Shown here: positions 33,071 through 37,301 of the stretch, piece by piece
How positions within the stretch are numbered: the stretch's first letter is position 1
Layout of the letters: every line of letters begins with the position of its first letter
From: Holophagae bacterium
GTDB lineage: Bacteria > Acidobacteriota > Thermoanaerobaculia > Thermoanaerobaculales > Thermoanaerobaculaceae
Direction: 5' to 3'
Assembly: GCA_012516935.1 (NCBI GenBank)
Contig: JAAYVZ010000208.1
Span: 1 to 37,301 of the forward strand
DNA length: 37,301 nucleotides
Translations under genes and position numbers: made by a program
The notes under the pieces: generated by a model
What the model was told of the DNA's origin: nothing
Databases searched by the model: none
The model's input: only the letters and a program-made list of their open reading frames with translations

Positions 33071-34279
33071 TTACTGTGGGGTGGTCGCGTCGGGCGGCGG
33101 GGTTCGGGATCGCTTCAGGTCCAGGAGGCTCTCCACCTCCCGTGCGCAGGGATCCTCTATGGGGATCAGCGCCTCCGGGAGGTCCAGCCGCTCGGCCAAC
33201 CCTTTCCTTGCCACGACCGCGGCCTCATCGCTCAGCGCCATAGAGGCTGGGCATTCGCCCGCGATCTGCACCAGCCCGACGAGCTGGTCGGTCGTGGTGT
33301 CCCAGATGTCGAGCCGGCAACCGCCGTCCTCGCGCAAGGGGTCGCGGACAGCCAAGCCCACGAGGTTCCGGTAGGTCGCAACCGCTGCCACCGCGCGCTG
33401 GTACACGCGGCGGCGAGGGGCGTCCGGGCCGCTGAGCCTGGACGCGATGGCCTGCAGCTCCGGGTTTTCTGCGAGCTTTGCCGGATCGAAGAGCTGCTGC
33501 ATCCTGCGGGTCGACTCCTCCGAGGACAGCTCGCGACCCTCTGCCGCCAGGCACGCGGGCGGCACGATCGGCTGCGGCGCCGCTCCCTCCCGCCCGACCG
33601 GCCACAGCTCGTACGCCGCGTGGGGCAGGAACCACAGCTTTCTTCCTTGCACGAGCAGCGCGCTGGCGCGGGCGATACCTTCGGCGCCGAGGCCCGCGAG
33701 GCGCTCTTCGAGGTCGGCCGGTACGCCGAGGTCGGCGAGCTTCTCGCCCCGCGTGTCGATGAGCTGGAAGGCCAACGGTGGTCCTGCGCCCGGCTTCCCA
33801 ACCGCTTCGGCGCTCCGGTTGGCCAGGAAGGTGAGGACGTAGCCGTCGGTATGGGGCGAGGCCGCCAGGACCGGGCCGGGGGCGGAGAAGCGCACCTCCT
33901 GTTTGCACTCCCGAAGGCTATAGACGCCAACCTGCGTCCCACCTTCCGCGCCCGGTGAGGGTGCGAAGCCGGCGACGAGGAGGCTCTCGCCGCGAAGCGC
34001 CGCGGCGGCTCCGGACGCGATCGACGCCGTCATGGACTCCGGGAGCTGGCAGTTCGCGACCTTGGCGCCTTTCCGGTCGAACAGTGAGAGCACACCGGTC
34101 TCGCGGTCGACGATCGCGAACTCGCCGGAAAGCCCCGCGGCGAACGAGTAGGTGTTTGGAAGCGTGATCGGCTCTAATCGGCCGCCAGCGACGGCGGCGT
34201 TGGGGTGCTGAAGCAGCGCTGCGCAAACGAGGCAGAAGCGCACACCCGCTGAGAGAGCCGGCCTTCGTTGCATCGCCAT
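33071..34279 (-). CDS. Secreted protein of unknown function, possibly beta-propeller
   Basis: The 402-residue product starts MAMQRRPALSAGVRFCLVCAALLQHPNAAVAGG, a signal peptide, with GGGAGG 7 bases ahead and a GATAAT box at 34329-34334. This start was preferred to the much longer frame that begins at 34771, because an internal signal peptide in the middle of a chain is unlikely. The N-terminal half has repeated strand-turn units (FAIVDRETGVLSLFDRKG, then SLLVAGFAPSPG and FQLIDTRGEKLADL) that fit a propeller-like fold, often paired with quoting of variables in the outer envelope. The C-terminal third is helical, with a Cys pair. No family is recognised and no operon partner is certain. Confidence 0.7.
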   Translation of the reverse strand: MAMQRRPALSAGVRFCLVCAALLQHPNAAVAGGRLEPITLPNTYSFAAGLSGEFAIVDRETGVLSLFDRKGAKVANCQLPESMTASIASGAAAALRGESLLVAGFAPSPGAEGGTQVGVYSLRECKQEVRFSAPGPVLAASPHTDGYVLTFLANRSAEAVGKPGAGPPLAFQLIDTRGEKLADLGVPADLEERLAGLGAEGIARASALLVQGRKLWFLPHAAYELWPVGREGAAPQPIVPPACLAAEGRELSSEESTRRMQQLFDPAKLAENPELQAIASRLSGPDAPRRRVYQRAVAAVATYRNLVGLAVRDPLREDGGCRLDIWDTTTDQLVGLVQIAGECPASMALSDEAAVVARKGLAERLDLPEALIPIEDPCAREVESLLDLKRSRTPPPDATTPQ

Positions 34280-34771
34280 CGCACGCCCTCCCTCGACCCG
34301 CCGGAGCTTCGCGCCCGCGGCGTGGGGCATTATCACCCTACTCGAAGCAGACCCAGGCGCGGCGCGGGTCGCCAGCCGCGAACCGTCGGAGTCGTAGGCG
34401 AAGACGTGCGGTCTGGGCGGCATCGGCGCGAATGCCCCCCGCTCGACGAACCCCTCACCGTCCCAGGTGGCGAGACGCCCGTTCTCGCAGTCGGGTGCGG
34501 CGACGACGGTGTCGGACACCTGCGCCAGCACCCACGGGCCGTGCATCCCTGCCGTGAGCTCGCTCGGCAGCGGGCCCACGACGAGGTCGCCGAAGCTGAT
34601 CGTGGGCGGGCCGCCAGCACCCGCGCCGGCGGGGACGACACACACGGCGAGCGCCGCGACCACGTACAGGGCTGGCCTTCCTGCCGACCTTGGTGACCGT
34701 CTGGTACGTCCCAACCTCGTGCTGCCGAGGCTCTGTCGCGTTGAGCCGCGGAGCTGTGGGTCCAGCTTCAC
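34280..34771 (-). pseudogene. Upstream open frame with its own signal peptide, probably truncated
   Basis: From a GTG at 34771 the minus strand encodes an Arg-rich start, then a hydrophobic signal-like segment (ALYVVAALAVCVVPAGAGAGG), then about 90 residues (SFGDLVVGPLPSELTAGMHG...). The frame has no stop of its own and runs in frame straight into the next gene's signal peptide. The simplest reading is an exported protein that lost its C-terminus. A single 566-residue protein covering 33071-34771 is the alternative and would be odd, because it would contain an internal signal peptide, ribosome site and -10 box. Confidence 0.4.
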
Positions 34772-34838
34772 TCACCGGACTAGACCGATGCATGAGAGAA
34801 CCACGGTCGGGGACGTGCCTGCGTATTGCATGGCCCCT

Positions 34839-37094
34839 TCATTCCCCAGGTTCGAGGATCGGGACGGTTGCCAGCGCATGGCCATTCGGAGACAGAATCA
34901 AGCTTTCTGTGCACACGGCATCCCGAGTCAGTGACCCTGCAGCCAGCTGGATGGCCGATGGAGCTGGCAGTGCACACACCCGGTAGCTACCGGGCTCCAG
35001 AGCCGGTATCGTCAGCGGCTCGCCAGGTTGAACGCGGTTCATGCCCATCCACCGAATGAGCGTTGGGAACCCCACTACCACGCCGTTGTGCTCCAGCACC
35101 GTCGTGACACGCCTCGGGTCGTTTGGAGGCTGCGGCACTCGGACGGTGATAGCCCCCCCTAAAGGCTGCACCCGTAACACGATGAGTGAATTCTCCTTGG
35201 GCGGCACCTGGACTCGGTTCGCCGACCACGAGTATCCCACGGCCATGACAACGATATTGGCCTCGCTGGCCCACGAAGGTATCGCGACCTCGAATCGCCC
35301 GTCAATCCCGGTCACCGCCTCGCTGCCTGGGCTCGGTTGGCCCACTGGAACGACCGTGACGACCGCGCCAATCACGCCCCCGGACGAGCTGACGACCCGA
35401 CCAGCGAGCTGCTTGCGCCCGCGAAGGACCAACACGGTGTTGCGAACCGGATTCTCCGACCGCACCTCGAGTTGAGTAGCGTCGGAGACCAGGCCTTCCG
35501 AGCTCGCCATGAGGAGGGTTCGGCCAACACCGAGCCCACGAAACTGGAAGTCCCCGTGGCGATCCGTCTGGATCTCGGTTTGGGGCTCCCGTGTGGAAAG
35601 GGACCGAGCGACGACCGACGCTCGGGCAACGGAACGGCCGCTCTCGTCCACGACTTTTCCTTCGACGAGCGTGTCCGGGATCTCGATGGTCACCTCAGCT
35701 ACGGCCTTGCCCGGTCTTTTTCTGATCGGGACGTTTCCCATGTCGCGTTTCAGCTGGGGGTTACGCGACCCAACGGTGACCTCCCATTCGCCTTCGCGAG
35801 GGAGCGTGCACTCGAATCGACCGAGGTCGTCAGTCCAGACCTTGATTGCGACCTTGCCGTGGACTCCCCCGAAGACCACGACTCCGGCGAGGGGCTTGCC
35901 ACCAAGGGTGAGCCGCCCTTCGACCGGAATCACGGGAACGGTGACTTCTTCCTCCTGCACGAGCTGCTGCATCAGAAGCGGCGTATCGACCCAGTTCGAA
36001 CCGTCCGCGTCGCTCACTTGGAGCGAGTACGGACCTTGCGGAACGTCGGTGAAGAGCCAGCGTTCCGATCCGTCTGACTCGCCATCGGGGAGCCGCTCGG
36101 ACTCGAAGGGATCGTCGAGCCGGCGGAACAGCGTCACTTTCCATGGCCGGCCTTGTGGATCAAGCGGTGGCTGCACGCGTACCGTCAGCTCTCCAGGCGG
36201 CTCGAGGATAATGGGCTCCTTGACCTCGGTCTCGACGTTCTCGACGACGAGGATGGGTCCCGTCGTGGTCGGGGAGTAGGGGGCCTGGAAAGCTCTGATC
36301 ATGTAGCTTCCTGGCGCAAGCCCCGCGAGGTGGAAGAAACCCCTTTCGGTTGGGTGGGTGGACAGGATCGCGCCGTTGGTTCGCCGTGCAGCCTCGCCGG
36401 TGAGAGCCACCGTTGCCTGTGCTGGGGAAAGCTCGACGCGGCAGGTGGAGGGGCTCGGCGGTCCTGAGGTGGTTTCCACCCAACCAACAACAGATCCGCC
36501 CCTGGTGAAGGTCAGCGCACCGAGGTCGAGCGATCCAGCCCTCGGCACCTTCGCCCCCCAGACGAAGTGCGACACGAACCCCTCCGCGCGGAGTCGCAAA
36601 TCCAGCGTCCCGGCAGGTACCTCGCAGCGGAAGCCAGAACCTTCAGTCGGGCACTCCAGCTCGCCTCGGGGGCTTTCCCCCTGGTCTCCAGGCGGTGTGA
36701 AGGAGAATCGGCACCCGATGTCAGGCTGAGTCTCCAAGCCCTGCGGGAAGATGGCTCTGCCGGTGACGGTGCCGGTGGGCCAAAGGCTGAGGCCAACCGC
36801 CGTAGTGCCCCGAGTCCCGTCTACGAAGACGAGCCTGCTCTCGCCCCAGAACCCCTTCGCACCGACGGTGATTACGTAGGCAGTATTTGCGCGAAGCTCC
36901 GCTTGCAAAGCGGACGGTACCTGGACCGTCTGTGTCCATTCGGGCGAACTCTGTTCCGAAGGTCGGGCTTCGATTCTGGCTATGACCGTCTTCTCCGACG
37001 CTGGACCTTGGAGGTCGATCCTGACCGTAACTGGGGTGGCCGAGGCCACCCCGCACGCCAGTAGTGGGATCAACACACCCAGCCGTGCCTTCAT
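34839..37094 (-). CDS. Secreted protein of repeated carboxypeptidase-regulatory-like domains
   Basis: The 751-residue product has a Sec signal peptide (MKARLGVLIPLLACGVASA) and then a string of beta-sandwich units. They are seen as VTGRAIFP, VVGWVETTSGPP, VEGRLTLGGKPLAGVVV, VEGKVVDESGRSVARASVV and LAGRVVSSSGGVIGAVV, each followed by a G-x-F-x-[VL] strand (GRFECTLP, GDFQFRGL and GRFEVAIP). This is the CarboxypepD_reg-like/Cna-B-like pattern used as structural or adhesive stalks on cell-surface and outer-membrane proteins. No catalytic domain is visible. The ATG at 37094 lies 2 bases after the stop of the upstream Cys-rich gene, so the two are co-transcribed. Base composition is visibly less GC-rich than the central genes, which may reflect recent gain. 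Confidence 0.82.
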   Translation of the reverse strand: MKARLGVLIPLLACGVASATPVTVRIDLQGPASEKTVIARIEARPSEQSSPEWTQTVQVPSALQAELRANTAYVITVGAKGFWGESRLVFVDGTRGTTAVGLSLWPTGTVTGRAIFPQGLETQPDIGCRFSFTPPGDQGESPRGELECPTEGSGFRCEVPAGTLDLRLRAEGFVSHFVWGAKVPRAGSLDLGALTFTRGGSVVGWVETTSGPPSPSTCRVELSPAQATVALTGEAARRTNGAILSTHPTERGFFHLAGLAPGSYMIRAFQAPYSPTTTGPILVVENVETEVKEPIILEPPGELTVRVQPPLDPQGRPWKVTLFRRLDDPFESERLPDGESDGSERWLFTDVPQGPYSLQVSDADGSNWVDTPLLMQQLVQEEEVTVPVIPVEGRLTLGGKPLAGVVVFGGVHGKVAIKVWTDDLGRFECTLPREGEWEVTVGSRNPQLKRDMGNVPIRKRPGKAVAEVTIEIPDTLVEGKVVDESGRSVARASVVARSLSTREPQTEIQTDRHGDFQFRGLGVGRTLLMASSEGLVSDATQLEVRSENPVRNTVLVLRGRKQLAGRVVSSSGGVIGAVVTVVPVGQPSPGSEAVTGIDGRFEVAIPSWASEANIVVMAVGYSWSANRVQVPPKENSLIVLRVQPLGGAITVRVPQPPNDPRRVTTVLEHNGVVVGFPTLIRWMGMNRVQPGEPLTIPALEPGSYRVCALPAPSAIQLAAGSLTRDAVCTESLILSPNGHALATVPILEPGE

Positions 37095-37096
37095 CG

Positions 37097-37301
37097 TCAC
37101 TTGGAGTAGGTGCACGTTGGACTGCCCTGGTAGTCGCCGCCAAAAAAGCAACCCCACTCGTTGTAAGTGATTGTGTTTACGCATGGTGTGTGACCGATGT
37201 GAGAGACGGCGTCGACGTTGGCGCAATGGTAGTCGGCGCCTGCCCATGGTTGGCACGACCTACAAGTGGGACCCCCACCGCCCCCTCCCCCTCCCCCTCC
37301 G
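37097..37301 (-). CDS. 3' end of a Gly-run, Cys-rich exported-type protein (runs off the right edge)
   Basis: The minus strand has an open frame that enters from the right edge and stops at 37097-37099, 2 bases before the next gene's ATG. The visible 67 residues are ten glycines, then PTCRSCQPWAGADYHC, then NVDAVSHIGHTPC, ending GGDYQGSPTCTYSK. Six cysteines in 55 residues, in a pattern ending in paired aromatic residues, suggest a disulfide-knotted extracellular domain joined by a glycine linker. I do not recognise the family. It has a stop immediately before a well-supported gene, and its codons fit the neighbourhood. The start and the rest of the protein lie outside the window. Confidence 0.72.
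   Translation of the reverse strand, partial: GGGGGGGGGGPTCRSCQPWAGADYHCANVDAVSHIGHTPCVNTITYNEWGCFFGGDYQGSPTCTYSK

Noticed and set aside
1-37301. CRISPR array, tRNA, rRNA or insertion sequence
   Set aside because: No spaced direct repeats, no cloverleaf with a TTCGAAT-type arm and CCA end, no rRNA-like stretch and no transposase motif were noticed on either strand.

Overview
**Organism and overall character.** The window is very GC-rich bacterial DNA (roughly 70% by eye) with densely packed genes on both strands. No rRNA, tRNA, CRISPR array, insertion sequence or phage gene was seen, and no gene-free stretch exceeds 300 bases. The taxonomic guess is an Acidobacteriota-like soil or sediment bacterium. 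It rests on the single-chain E2-E1 2-oxoglutarate dehydrogenase, a DUF4388 protein, many secreted peptidase and carboxypeptidase-regulatory-like proteins, and the lack of actinobacterial hallmarks. This is an inference and could be wrong at phylum level.

**Left part (1-7455).** The 5' end of an aldehyde dehydrogenase gene runs off the left edge. It diverges from a small secreted protein gene, and a perfect 21-nt palindrome sits just in front of that second gene. A minus-strand ECF-type Ni/Co uptake cassette follows: CbiM-PDGLE fusion, CbiQ, CbiO. Next is a tightly coupled minus-strand operon of a membrane-anchored transglutaminase-like protein, an ABC ATPase and an ABC-2-like permease, each overlapping the next by 4 bp.

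**Centre (7621-14806).** A fused 2-oxoglutarate dehydrogenase/decarboxylase (kgd/sucA type) diverges from what I consider the most interesting unit: a plus-strand operon of a small unknown ORF, a DUF504 (MJ1316-type RNA-end-binding) protein, a HerA-like P-loop ATPase with a long coiled coil, and RNase III. The last three genes overlap one another, which suggests a coupled RNA-processing or RNA-repair module.

**Right-centre (14913-26735).** This part carries a DUF4388 protein, a UshA/CpdB-type periplasmic nucleotidase, a five-repeat ribosomal protein S1, a secreted gamma-glutamyltransferase, a CPBP (CAAX-type) membrane protease, a long-chain acyl-CoA ligase, and an Nramp metal transporter fused to a universal-stress domain.

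**Right part (26852-37301).** This part carries an S9 prolyl-oligopeptidase-type secreted peptidase, a lipoprotein-like SH3/TonB-C protein, a PiT phosphate transporter with a DUF47/PhoU-like partner, and several unrecognised secreted proteins. At the right edge lies the 3' end of a Gly-run, Cys-rich protein gene, followed 2 bp later by a 751-residue protein of carboxypeptidase-regulatory-like domains. These last genes look less GC-rich than the rest.

**Cross-cutting signals.** Several genes have a TAnnnT-like -10 box 6-9 nt before the start codon and no Shine-Dalgarno sequence, as expected of leaderless mRNAs. A short GTCGAGAGTCGA-type repeat recurs in three intergenic regions and supplies the last codons of the CPBP protease.
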